Source of the DNA: Gammaproteobacteria bacterium
GTDB lineage: Bacteria; Pseudomonadota; Gammaproteobacteria; Pseudomonadales; Azotimanducaceae
Length of the DNA stretch: 64,000 nt
Reading direction: 5' to 3'
Assembly (NCBI GenBank): GCA_030425195.1
Contig: JAUIAV010000014.1
Coordinates: forward strand, 1 to 64,000
Shown: piece by piece, positions 8,689-17,900 of the stretch
How positions within the stretch are numbered: the first letter of the stretch is position 1
Layout: each line of letters opens with the position of its first letter
Notes under the pieces: generated by a model
What the model was told of the DNA's origin: nothing
The model's input: only the letters and a program-made list of their open reading frames with translations
Database searches by the model: none
Program-made: the position numbers and the translations under genes

Positions 8689-9656
8689 ACGCGCTCATCC
8701 ACCATGCTCTGTCCAGACGGCAGACCGTCCGCAGCCTGCGGCGGGCCCTTTTCCCCGCATGCGACCAACGCGGTCCCCTTCTGCTCTGCGCAACCCTCCT
8801 CCTTTATCCCATGTTCGCGCTGGCACAGACGTCCATCGACGAGCGCAGAGACGTGCTGGCGGACGGTCATGTTGAGATCGTCAACGTTTCGGGCAGCGTG
8901 GAGGTCATCGGCTGGGAACGGAGCGAAGTGGCCGTGACCGGCACGCTCGGCCGCGGGGTCGAACGGCTCGAATTCCAGGTGGACGACGACCGGACTCTGC
9001 TGGAGGTCATCTACCCGCGGGCCGGCCGGAGCGAGGCGAGCCACCTCGTGGTGAAGGTGCCCGAGCAGAGCAGTCTCGAAGTCCGGGTCGTGAGCGCCAG
9101 CATCGACGTGGAGGGTGTGAACGGGCGCCAGCGGCTGAATTCCGTATCCGGCGACATCGAAACGGAGCTGGCGGGCAGCGATCTGGAGGCGGAGTCCGTC
9201 AGCGGAGATCTTGATGTGGAAGGCTCGGGCGCACCGTCCATCGTCTCTCTGAAAACGGTCAGCGGCAGCATCGAGGCCAGCGCCCTCGATGGCGAGCTCG
9301 AGGCCGGCACGGTGAGCGGTCGGATCGAGGTGAACGCCGGCCTGCTCGACCGGGCCCGGCTCGGCACCACCAGCGGCCGCATGACGCTCGAAGGCGGGCT
9401 CGCCTCCGGCGGACGCTACGACATCAGCTCCACCAGCGGCCGCGTCAACGTCCGGCTCGATCACGATGCGGATCTGGATCTGGACCTCCAGTCGTTCGCC
9501 GGTGACATCGAGAACTGTTTCGGACTCGAGAGCAAACGGGAAGGATATTCACCGGAACGCTCGCTCCGGTTCCGCTCCGGCGCCGGTGACCGGACAGTGC
9601 GCATCCGCACCATGTCCGGCAGCATCGGCATCTGCGCGGACGAGGTTTCCGGCTGA
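8685..9656 (+). CDS. Exported DUF4097 beta-repeat protein
   Basis: The 323-residue protein has an N-terminal hydrophobic export segment (about 30-48, LLLCATLLLYPMFALA) with likely cleavage before QTS. The mature part is built from repeating short strands with the theme SVSGDIE / SVSGDLD / TVSGSIE / TVSGRIE / TTSGRM / STSGRV, the signature of DUF4097 (putative adhesin, parallel beta-helix). Start ATG 8685 has AGGAG nine bases upstream and overlaps the anti-sigma stop (ATGA). Such proteins often sit with ECF sigma / anti-sigma genes, possibly as a cell-envelope target or sensor. That role is inference. Confidence 0.82.
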   Translation: MNALIHHALSRRQTVRSLRRALFPACDQRGPLLLCATLLLYPMFALAQTSIDERRDVLADGHVEIVNVSGSVEVIGWERSEVAVTGTLGRGVERLEFQVDDDRTLLEVIYPRAGRSEASHLVVKVPEQSSLEVRVVSASIDVEGVNGRQRLNSVSGDIETELAGSDLEAESVSGDLDVEGSGAPSIVSLKTVSGSIEASALDGELEAGTVSGRIEVNAGLLDRARLGTTSGRMTLEGGLASGGRYDISSTSGRVNVRLDHDADLDLDLQSFAGDIENCFGLESKREGYSPERSLRFRSGAGDRTVRIRTMSGSIGICADEVSG

Positions 9657-10559
9657 TCAGCCCGCGTTGGCCACGCCGTGCGGGACGTGGCCGGCCGGCA
9701 CGTGAGGACTGGCCCGTTGCACGTGCTGGCTCTGATCGTCGAAGAAGACGTCCGCTCCGAACGCACGCAGGAACTCGGTTTTTTCCATCCCGCCGAGAAA
9801 CAGCGACTCATCCAGGCGCACGTCCCAGGCTCGCAGGGTGCGGATCACCCGTTCGTGGGCCGGCGCTCCCCGGGCCGTGACCAGGGCCGTGCGGATCGGG
9901 CAGTCGCTCTCGGGAAATTCACGCTGCAGATCGTGCAGGGAACGCAGAAACCCCTTGAACGGTCCGCCCTCAAGGGCTTCCGCCGCCTGACGGGCCTCGG
10001 TTTCCGCGAAGGCCGCCAGCCCTTCGGACTGATAGACCCGCTCCGCCTCGTCCGAAAACAGCACCGAGTCGCCATCGAAGGCGAGTCTCAGATCGTCGTT
10101 GGCCGAGCCCCGGCCCTCGCCGCTGCCGCCGAGCAGGGTGGCGGCCGCCACGCCGTGCTCGAGTGCGTGCGCCACGTCATCCGCCTGAGTGGATAGAAAC
10201 AGGCTGCCGCCGAAGGCATGAATGTAACGGTACGGGCTCTCGCCCCCACAGAAGGCGGCCCGGGTGATGTCCAGCCCGTGGGCCGCGATGGAGTTGAAGA
10301 TACGTAATCCGGTATCGGCGGAGTTGCGCGAGAGCAGGATGACTTCAACTCGACGTTTATCGAGTAACCGATTGATATTCAAAAACTTCTGAACGAAGAA
10401 GAAAGCCTCGCCGCGCTCGAGAACCTTGTCCTCGTGGGCGATCTGGTAACGCCGGTAGGCTTCCAGCCCTTCCTCCTCGTACACCCGGTTGCTTTCATCC
10501 AGGTCAAAGAGGGCCCGGGAACTGATGGCGATGGTGAGACTGGGATTCTGTTCAGGCAT
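9657..10559 (-). CDS. Cytosolic 5'-nucleotidase (cN-I family)
   Basis: The 300-residue protein matches the 5'-nucleotidase family PF06189, related to eukaryotic cytosolic 5'-nucleotidase I, which dephosphorylates nucleoside monophosphates. Visible features are the opening TIAISSRALFDLDESN with the aspartates of a HAD-like active site, VILLSRNSADTGLRIFNSI, LAFDGDSVLFSDEAERVY and near the end FGADVFFDDQSQHV. The gene abuts the convergent DUF4097 gene without a gap and overlaps the upstream DUF465 gene by 8 bp, so these two minus-strand genes are probably cotranscribed. Confidence 0.85.
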   Translation of the reverse strand: MPEQNPSLTIAISSRALFDLDESNRVYEEEGLEAYRRYQIAHEDKVLERGEAFFFVQKFLNINRLLDKRRVEVILLSRNSADTGLRIFNSIAAHGLDITRAAFCGGESPYRYIHAFGGSLFLSTQADDVAHALEHGVAAATLLGGSGEGRGSANDDLRLAFDGDSVLFSDEAERVYQSEGLAAFAETEARQAAEALEGGPFKGFLRSLHDLQREFPESDCPIRTALVTARGAPAHERVIRTLRAWDVRLDESLFLGGMEKTEFLRAFGADVFFDDQSQHVQRASPHVPAGHVPHGVANAG

Positions 10560-10749
10560 CGAGGTCGGGAATCAGCTCGCTTTCCAGTTTGGCGATCATG
10601 TCCTTCAGCTTCAGCTTACGCTTCTTCAATCTCTGAATCCGCATCAGATCGTGGTGACGGCTCTCAATCAGGTGGTGGATCACTTCGTCCAGGTCCCGAT
10701 GTTCTATTCTGAGCTGCGTCAGCCAGCGCTCAATTTCGGCGTTATCCAC
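10552..10749 (-). CDS. YdcH-like DUF465 small coiled-coil protein
   Basis: A 65-residue basic, helical protein starting at GTG 10749. The segment HRDLDEVIHHLIES followed by RLKKRKLKLKDMIAKLESELIPD is typical of DUF465 (YdcH/SlyX-like): a short helix, then a Lys/Arg-rich helix and an acidic end. The function of the family is unknown. It overlaps the start of the 5'-nucleotidase gene by 8 bp, indicating coupling. Confidence 0.85.
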   Translation of the reverse strand: MDNAEIERWLTQLRIEHRDLDEVIHHLIESRHHDLMRIQRLKKRKLKLKDMIAKLESELIPDLDA

Positions 10750-10855
10750 TCAGCACCCGCTCTATCGTTCCATGGCATCATACGGCCTCGCCGGGGCCGG
10801 TCAATGCGCCACAGAGCCCGGCGGAACCGCAGATCGGGAGGAGATCACCGGGCCC

Positions 10856-11353
10856 ATGGTCATCGTTCTGGCCGCCATTCTCGCCCTCACCGGCTTCATC
10901 GTGCTGACCCGACTGCTGTGGCTGTCGAAACGGCCATCCACGCCCACTACGGTGATCACCGTGGCCACGCTGAGCCTGCTGGTGGGGCTGGGCATTCTGG
11001 CGGCAACCGGGCGACTGCACTGGATCGCCGCCGTGGGTGCCGCCCTGCTGCCGTTCCTGCGCCGCGGCGTTTCTGTGCTGCGCTACCTGCCGATCTTCAA
11101 GGGCCTGTTCGGTGCCTATCAGCAGTACGGCCGGCGATCGGAGAACGGCGGCAGCGGTGGCAGCAGTCAGGGCGGTATGAGCCTCGAGGAAGCCCGGGAA
11201 ATTCTCGGTCTCGGGGCCAATCCGAGCCGGGACGACATCATCGCCGCCCATCGACGGCTCATGCAGAAGGTGCATCCGGACCGCGGCGGGTCCAACTACC
11301 TGGCGCAGCAGCTCAACGAGGCGAAGCGGGTGCTGCTCAAAGCGGCAACTTGA
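10856..11353 (+). CDS. Membrane-anchored J-domain protein (Tim14/Pam18-like)
   Basis: The 165-residue protein starts with hydrophobic segments (about 3-22, 34-52 and 56-70), then a Gly/Ser-rich linker (98-107) and a C-terminal J domain: SLEEAREILGLG, HRRLMQKVHPDRGGSNYLAQQLNEAK with the HPD tripeptide at 140-142. The short J domain with HPDRGGS and NEAK closely resembles mitochondrial Tim14/Pam18, and it presumably stimulates DnaK at the membrane. ATG 10856 is chosen; an in-frame ORF reaches 10772, but GGGAGGAG lies 12 bases before 10856. It is a single gene between DUF465 and the PilZ gene. Confidence 0.85.
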   Translation: MVIVLAAILALTGFIVLTRLLWLSKRPSTPTTVITVATLSLLVGLGILAATGRLHWIAAVGAALLPFLRRGVSVLRYLPIFKGLFGAYQQYGRRSENGGSGGSSQGGMSLEEAREILGLGANPSRDDIIAAHRRLMQKVHPDRGGSNYLAQQLNEAKRVLLKAAT

Positions 11354-11411
11354 GCGCAGAATTGCCAATCGGGTCACAAGACCCGCAGAAAAACTGGCCT
11401 ACTCTCCGGGG

Positions 11412-11801
11412 ATGCCAGTCGATTCCACTCAGCCAACGCGGGAAAGACGCGCCCTGCCACGGTATGCGGGCGGTGAGATCTCGGCCTACGTGCGCCGGAA
11501 AGGCAGCTTCGGCCGGCTGTCCGTGGAGATCGTCGACTTCAATCGACACGGTGCTGCCATACAGCTGCATCAGCCGTTGCCTGCGGAACAGGTGGTCTAT
11601 CTCACGCTCAGGCACGGCATGACCCAGCTCGAGCGCATCATCGGCGTGGTCCACAACTGTGTGAACGTGGCGTCGGGGTTCCGTTGCGGCATCCGGTTCC
11701 GGACGCAGTCCGACCAGCAGTTCGATCGCCTGATGATCGAAGGTCAACTGGCGGAGCTGGAAGCACGCCTGTCCGGTACGGACGCAGCGGACGCGGGTTG
11801 A
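11412..11801 (+). CDS. PilZ-domain protein
   Basis: A 129-residue single-domain protein. The N-terminal RERRALPRY fits the RxxxR c-di-GMP binding motif of PilZ domains, and VDFNRHGAAI fits the second D/NxSxxG motif with Asn in place of Ser. GVVHNCVNVASGFRCGIRF is the usual later strand pair. Cyclic-di-GMP binding is therefore plausible, and the output is unknown. It stands alone and converges with the TerB-like gene (10-bp gap). Confidence 0.85.
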   Translation: MPVDSTQPTRERRALPRYAGGEISAYVRRKGSFGRLSVEIVDFNRHGAAIQLHQPLPAEQVVYLTLRHGMTQLERIIGVVHNCVNVASGFRCGIRFRTQSDQQFDRLMIEGQLAELEARLSGTDAADAG

Positions 11802-11811
11802 ACCGCCGCCG

Positions 11812-12207
11812 TCAGGCGTCCCCGATCAGGGTTCTGGCCTCGTCTTCCAGGGCCACCAGCCGGCGGACCCAGTTCTCCAGCAGAAGAAACTCGTCGTCCG
11901 GCAGCTGAAAAGCCTTGCAGACCTCCCGGAGCAGGCATTCCTCCTCGATCTCGAAGGCGCCGTCCGCATAGCCGAGCCGGAGCAGGTTGACGATGGCGAT
12001 CACGCGGCTCTTGCGTGAATCGAAGACCTCCTCGATCCCCGAAAGCTCCAGGTATTCCACATCCACCTGGGTCAGCTCCATCTCCCGCTTGAACTCGTCC
12101 AGCATGCCCTCCTCGTTCGGATCGAGCAGGCCGTCGGACACCACCACGTTGTGCGCCAGACCCATGAGGGCCTCGCGCTGTCGGCTGGTGAGGGATGAGA
12201 GCCACAT
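11812..12207 (-). CDS. TerB-like helical protein
   Basis: A 131-residue protein of the TerB (tellurite resistance protein B / DjlA N-terminal) fold: LTSRQREALMGLAHNVVVSDGLLDPNEE opens with the acidic metal-binding-like turn DGLLDPNE, and a second one, DGAFEIEEE, lies in the middle (LGYADGAFEIEEECLLREV). Nothing else of a ter operon is nearby, so a tellurite role should not be assumed. It is possibly cotranscribed with the tiny membrane-protein gene upstream. Confidence 0.75.
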   Translation of the reverse strand: MWLSSLTSRQREALMGLAHNVVVSDGLLDPNEEGMLDEFKREMELTQVDVEYLELSGIEEVFDSRKSRVIAIVNLLRLGYADGAFEIEEECLLREVCKAFQLPDDEFLLLENWVRRLVALEDEARTLIGDA

Positions 12208-12232
12208 CGGCCTTCTACTGGCAATCGGCCGT

Positions 12233-12343
12233 TTACTGGAAGATGACGGATGTCACCATGATCAGGATGGAGAGCCAGCCCCAGCCGATCACGGCCTTCA
12301 TCACCAGGCTCTGCTCGAAGAAATCTTCAATGAGGTACCACAT
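12233..12343 (-). CDS. Tiny single-pass membrane protein (36 aa), unknown function
   Basis: An ORF of 36 codons begins at ATG 12343 (MWYLIEDFFEQSLVMKAV) and ends at TAA 12233. Residues ~14-35 (MKAVIGWGWLSILIMVTSVI) form a good transmembrane helix, and the N-terminus is acidic. It lies 25 bp upstream of the TerB-like gene in the same direction, in an otherwise empty 246-bp gap. No strong Shine-Dalgarno sequence is seen. I do not recognise the family. Confidence 0.45.
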   Translation of the reverse strand: MWYLIEDFFEQSLVMKAVIGWGWLSILIMVTSVIFQ

Positions 12344-12453
12344 CTGTACGTCCGGCGGTCGTTTCAGTGGGCGCAAGTGTAAGGCAAATCGCCCCGGAGT
12401 TGGATACGGACGACAGGCCTGGGCAGCGCCGGCGGGTCGAGTAGAATCCCCGG

Positions 12454-14982
12454 GTGCCCCACGCCTTCGTTCATCTCTATCCCGAGCTCGCCGATGCCAT
12501 CGCGCACAGCCTGGTGCTGACCACCAACGAACGCCTGCGCCGGAATCTCATCCGCGCCTTCAATGACGCACAGCTCGCTGCCGGCCGCACGGTCTGGCCC
12601 ACACCGCGGGTCCAGACTCTGAACGGCTATCTGGGCATCCTGTATCAGGAGCGCCGGGTGGACGCACCGGACCTGCCCCTGCTGCTCGGCAGTGAATCCG
12701 AATATCAGCTCTTCCGTTCCACCGCACCCGAAGGCGCCCGGGACCTGGCTCCACTGGCCCGGCAGGCCTGGACTCTGTGTCATCAGTGGGAGATTCCCAT
12801 CGATCATCCGGGCCTCAGGGAAACCGAGAACGGACAGACGTTCTCGGACTGGTGTGAACGGGTCCAGCGACGCCTGGCCGGTCTCAACGCCATCACCCGG
12901 GCGGAGCTGCCGGCTGTGGAGACGCTCCTGACCCGCGAGCCCGTTCTGACCTGTCTGGCCTTCGAGCAGCTGCCCGGGGCACTGGAGCAGTGGCTCGTCC
13001 GGCAGCCTGCAGAGCGGGTACCGCTCTCGCCCCGGATACCGGCTTCCCGGGCACCCGCGGCAGTCAGGACAAGCTTCGATACGCCCCAGGAGGAGCTTGC
13101 CGCGGTTGCCCAGTGGGCGCGTCAGCGGCTGGAGGCCGACCCACGCAACGCCCGCATCGGCGTGGTGGTACCGGACCTGGCCGCCCGCTATGAGCCCGTT
13201 CTCCGTCAGTTCACGGCGGTTCTGGATCCGTGCCTCGAAACGGGCACCCAGGGCGTGCTGGATATCGGCGGCGGCATGCCCCTGGCCGCACAACCCATCT
13301 GGCAACCGGCCCGGGACTGGCTGGCCCTGTCGTTCGCCCGGCTTCCAGCCGCACGCGCCCGCCAGTGCCTCACGAGCCCGTACCTGGATCTCCCGGCTCT
13401 GGCGGTGCTACCCCCGCAGATGCCCCCCACCGTGGATCTGCTGCAGCTGCTCCGGCATACGGAACTCGACGACCTGGATCCAGGCATCCCTGCCCTCGTC
13501 CGGCAGGAACGGGGGGGCCGGAAACCGCTTCAGGACTGGCTGAACCTGTTCAGGCGGTATCTGGCGATGTCGGGTTGGACCGGGCGGCAGGCCGGAAGTG
13601 GTCAGTACCAGGCCTGGCAGGAGATCGGCGACCGGCTCCAGCGCTTCTCCCGCTGGCCGGACCCGCGGATGATCGGTGCGGACGACGCGCTCCGTCAGAT
13701 CGAGCAGTTTCTGCACAGCGTGATCTTCGCCGCAGAACGGGCACCCGCACCCATTCAGGTCCTGGGATACCTGGAGACCACGGGTCTCGATTTCACCGAT
13801 CTCTGGGTCCTTGGACTCGACGATGAAAGCTGGCCCCGGGTACCGACGCCGAATCCGTTCCTGCCGGCCCGGCTGCTGAAAGAGAAAAACGTGCCGCGCA
13901 CCACGCCGGAAAGCGAGCGCACGTTTGCCGCGGAGCGTCTCGATCAGTGGATCCGGAGCAGCGACCGGCTGATCGTCAGTCATGCCCGCCACGTGGAGGA
14001 GTCCGAACGCCGGCCGAGTCCCCTGATCCGTCCACTGCCCAGTGAGACGCTGCCGGATCTGCAGCCGGAACGTCCTCATCCGGGATTCGAGCATGGACAC
14101 GACGAGCTCGAGACGCTCGACGATCCGCGAGGTCTGCCCCTGCCCACCGGCATGCATCGGGGCGGCACCGGACGGATCCGCGATCAGGCGGTCTGCCCGT
14201 TCCGCGGCTACGCCATCCATCGCCTCGGGCTCAAGGAAGCCCGCACACCCCACGGGCTCCCGGATGCTCTGGACCGCGGCATCCTGATCCACGAGGCGCT
14301 GCACCGTCTCTACGAGAACGCCGGCAACGACGGGCTGCGTCCGGAAGCGCTGTCGGAAACCCAGTTCGCCGACGCGGCGGATCAGGCGCTCGCCATGCAC
14401 TACGCACGTTTTCCCCAGCCCTTCCGCCGCCGTGAAAAGCAGCGGCTCATCGCGCTGCTGACCGCCTGGAACGCACTGGAGACCCGGCGTGACGATGTGA
14501 CGATCAAAGATCTGGAACGGGCGGTCAGCGCCGAGTTCGGCGGCCTGGGGCTGAATCTGCGGATCGACCGGATCGATCGTCTCGGCGATGCCCATATCGT
14601 CATCGACTACAAAACCGGGCGCATGGGCCAGCGCCTCACCCACGATCGGCTTCTCGACCCCCAGCTGCCGTTGTATGCCCTGACCGACGAATCCGTGCAG
14701 GGCGTGCTGTACGCGGAAGTCGACGAGGAACGACCGCGGCTGAGAGGCGTGGCAGCCATGGAGGTCGATCAGGCCACCCTGGACGCACCGGCGGGCGGCA
14801 GCTGGTCCGCCCAGCGCGCCCACTGGCGCACGCAGATCGACACCCTGACCGACGAGATCCGTGCGGGGCTTGCGACCGTCACCCCCCATGAGAAACGCGC
14901 CTGTCAGCTCTGTCACCTGCAGGCCCTGTGCAGGATCCGCACGGCAGACACTGCAGCGGAAACCGACGGGGCCGGATCGTGA
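12454..14982 (+). CDS. AddB-like PD-(D/E)XK nuclease, DNA double-strand-break repair
   Basis: The 842-residue protein resembles the AddB-like proteins of gammaproteobacteria (probable DNA repair protein, TIGR03623 type). No intact Walker A motif is seen. The C-terminal third carries an AddB-type nuclease: CPFRGYAIHRLG, DRGILIHEALH, RIDRIDR...HIVIDYKTG (catalytic Asp and Lys) and CQLCHLQALC. The single upstream Cys plus the C-terminal cysteines fit an AddB iron-sulfur cluster. Start GTG 12454. It overlaps the AddA-like helicase gene by 4 bases, so the two probably form a complex that resects DNA ends. Confidence 0.85.
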   Translation: MPHAFVHLYPELADAIAHSLVLTTNERLRRNLIRAFNDAQLAAGRTVWPTPRVQTLNGYLGILYQERRVDAPDLPLLLGSESEYQLFRSTAPEGARDLAPLARQAWTLCHQWEIPIDHPGLRETENGQTFSDWCERVQRRLAGLNAITRAELPAVETLLTREPVLTCLAFEQLPGALEQWLVRQPAERVPLSPRIPASRAPAAVRTSFDTPQEELAAVAQWARQRLEADPRNARIGVVVPDLAARYEPVLRQFTAVLDPCLETGTQGVLDIGGGMPLAAQPIWQPARDWLALSFARLPAARARQCLTSPYLDLPALAVLPPQMPPTVDLLQLLRHTELDDLDPGIPALVRQERGGRKPLQDWLNLFRRYLAMSGWTGRQAGSGQYQAWQEIGDRLQRFSRWPDPRMIGADDALRQIEQFLHSVIFAAERAPAPIQVLGYLETTGLDFTDLWVLGLDDESWPRVPTPNPFLPARLLKEKNVPRTTPESERTFAAERLDQWIRSSDRLIVSHARHVEESERRPSPLIRPLPSETLPDLQPERPHPGFEHGHDELETLDDPRGLPLPTGMHRGGTGRIRDQAVCPFRGYAIHRLGLKEARTPHGLPDALDRGILIHEALHRLYENAGNDGLRPEALSETQFADAADQALAMHYARFPQPFRRREKQRLIALLTAWNALETRRDDVTIKDLERAVSAEFGGLGLNLRIDRIDRLGDAHIVIDYKTGRMGQRLTHDRLLDPQLPLYALTDESVQGVLYAEVDEERPRLRGVAAMEVDQATLDAPAGGSWSAQRAHWRTQIDTLTDEIRAGLATVTPHEKRACQLCHLQALCRIRTADTAAETDGAGS

Positions 14983-17900
14983 ACAGGCCACCCGATCATG
15001 AAGCACGGCTGCGCGCGACGGACGTGCGCCGTTCGGTCATCGTCCAGGCGCCGGCCGGATCCGGCAAGACCACCCTGCTCGTGGAACGTTTTCTGAAACT
15101 GCTCGCACGGGTCGACCGGCCGGAGGAAATTCTGGCCATCACCTTCACCCGCAAGGCGGCAAGCGAGATGGCCACCCGGGTGCTGGCTGCGCTCGAGCGC
15201 GCCGAGACAGATCTCCCTGCGGATGGCGCGTCCGGTTCCGAAGACTCTGATCCGGCCCGGGCAGCCGTACGGCACAGCATCGAAAAAGGCTGGGATCTGG
15301 TCCGTCACCCCGCCCGGCTGAAGATCCAGACCATCGACAGTCTGGCTCTGTCCCTGACCCGCGGCCTGCCCGTCACGGCCAGGGTCGATCCCGCACTCGG
15401 ACTCACCGAGCGCGCGGAACCGCACTACGCACAAGCCGCGACCGAGCTTCTGCTCAGACTCTATCGAGACGATCCGCTCACGGAAGAGATCGCCGACTTT
15501 CTGCGCCAGTGCGACAACGACGCGACCCGGGCGGAGCGTCTGGTGACCGGCATGCTGGCCAAACGGGACCAGTGGCTCGACGTGGTGGGCAGCGTGGTCG
15601 CGACCCACCGTGAGCAGCCGGATCAGGTCACCGAGGTGCTCAGGCGCGGGCTCCGGGGTCTGAACGACGCGGTCATCGACCGGTTCGAGGAAGCGCTCGG
15701 CGCCGACGCGCTCGACGAGCTGGAGCGGCTGACCCGACATGCCGGTTCGGAGCTCGGTCGGACACTGGCGAACCGGAGCGATCGTTTCCGTCTCAGCGGC
15801 GAGATTCTGACCACGAAAAGCGGCGAGCTCAGAAAACAGGTCACCAAACGGGAAGGGTTCAGCACCGGTTTTCGTGAGGAGAAGGCGGCGCTCATGTCCC
15901 TGATCGAGCGCATCGGTGAGCAGGGTCTTGCCGGTCTCGCCGCCAACCTGCGCTTTCTGCCGAATGAAGTGCTCGAGCCGGAAAGCATCGATCGCCTGGT
16001 CAACGTCTGCGTCAATCTGGCTCTGGCGAACGCGGAGCTCAGCGCCGCCTTCACCGAGGCGGGCGAAACGGATTTCACCGCCCTGATTCTCAACGCCAGG
16101 GCCGCACTGGGAGACGCCGGGGCGCCATCCGAGCTCGCCCTGACGCTCGACTACCGGATTCATCACCTGCTCGTGGATGAGTTCCAGGACACTTCCGTCT
16201 CCCAGTTTCAGCTGTTCGAGCAGATGCTCCGGGGCTGGACGCCGGGCGACGGAAACACCTTCTTCGCGGTGGGTGATCCCATGCAGTCCATCTACCGGTT
16301 CCGGGACGCGGACGTGGGTCTCTACTACCGGGCCTGGCACCGGGGCATCGCCGATCTCAGTCTCGACACCGTGGTGCTCAGCAGCAACTTCCGGGCGGAC
16401 GCACCGCTGGTCGAATGGACCAATCACGCGTTCCAGCGGATCATGGGCGGCCAGCAGGACCCCGTCCTCGGCCAGATCGCGTACTCGCCGGCAGCACCCA
16501 CCCGGCCCGCGGCAACCGCTGCCTCGGACGGAGGCCCGGTCAGGCTGCTCGAGCTCGAGACGCCCGAGGCAGAGACCGAAGCGATCGTGGTCGAGATCGA
16601 GCGGCTGCTTGCGGAAACGGACGGCACCCTGGCGCTGCTCGTACGCAGCCGGGCACAGCTGACCGATCTCATTCCGGCGCTCCGACACCGGGGCATCGGC
16701 TGGCGTGCGAACGACATCGACCTGCTCCTGGATCGGCCCGCTGTCCAGGATCTTCTCAGCCTCGTGGGCGCCCTGACGGATCCGCATGACCGGTTGCGCT
16801 GGCTGGCGCTTCTGAGAGCGCCCTTCCTCGGCCTGCGTCTGTCCGACCTCGGGGCCTTTGCCGACACGAAAGACTTTCCGGCGATGCTGCGTTCGATTCG
16901 CGACGGTCACCCCATCCCCGGTCTGAGCGACGACGGTCTGATGAGGCTCGAGCGCCTGGCCCGGCACTGGCCCGGAAATCCGGCGCAGATACACGAACTG
17001 CCCTTCCGCTCACTGGTCGAGACGCTCTGGCTGAAGCTCGGCGGCGCGGATGCCTACGCCGACCCGGCAGCACTGACCCACGCGAGCCGGCTGCTGGGGC
17101 TGCTCGACACGGCCGGTCCCGGTGCCCGGAACGTCGAAGCGCTGAAACAGGCCGCTCAGAGTCTGTTCGCCGCGGACCTCAGCGAAAGCCGGCTGGAGAT
17201 TCTCACCATCCACAAGGCCAAAGGCCTGGAGTTCGATCACGTGCTCCTCCCCTATCTGGAGCGCATCACCCGATCGGACGACGCGGAGCTCCTCCTCTGG
17301 CGTGCCCTGCCGGAGGGTCTGCTCATGGGCGTGAAGGACGACGACGGGCCATTCGCGTGGCTGTCGAGAGAAAACCGGTTCCGGGAACGCCACGAGCGTC
17401 AGCGCCTGTTCTACGTGGCCTGCACCCGTGCGAAACGGAGTCTGACGCTGTTCACCCGCGCCGGGGAACGGCCGCCGGAGACCGCCATGCTGTCCCTGCT
17501 CTGGCCGCAGCTGGAGTCGGGTGACACCGGCGGCCTGCGCGTTGAGCGCCCGCGCGCCGCGCGCCCGCCTCTGCAGCCCGATTTCTTTGCCGACGCCGAA
17601 CCGGATGCCGACGACCGGTCGCCGCCGCCCTTCACCCGCCTGCGCGCTGGATATACCTGGCAGCCGCCAGGCGTACCCGCTTATGACGGGCTGCTGGCCG
17701 TGCCGGACCAGCGGGTCGAGGATCCGCTGGAAGCCCGGATGGAAGTGGTCCTCGGCATCGTCGTTCACCGGGCCCTGGAACAGCTCGCCAGACGGGGCCC
17801 ACCCGCCGACGTCGCCGCCTATCTCAGCCGGGTCCGGGGCAGTTTCGCCGCCCTGGCGGCAGAACAGGATCTCAGTGAGGCGGATCAGGCGCGGGTGGTG

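Noticed and set aside
11812-12207. Tellurite-resistance island suggested by the TerB-like gene
   Set aside because: No other ter gene is nearby; TerB-fold proteins occur widely outside ter operons.
14913-16994. 693-codon ORF on the minus strand inside the AddA-like helicase
   Set aside because: Antisense shadow; helicase motifs I-VI are continuous on the + strand.
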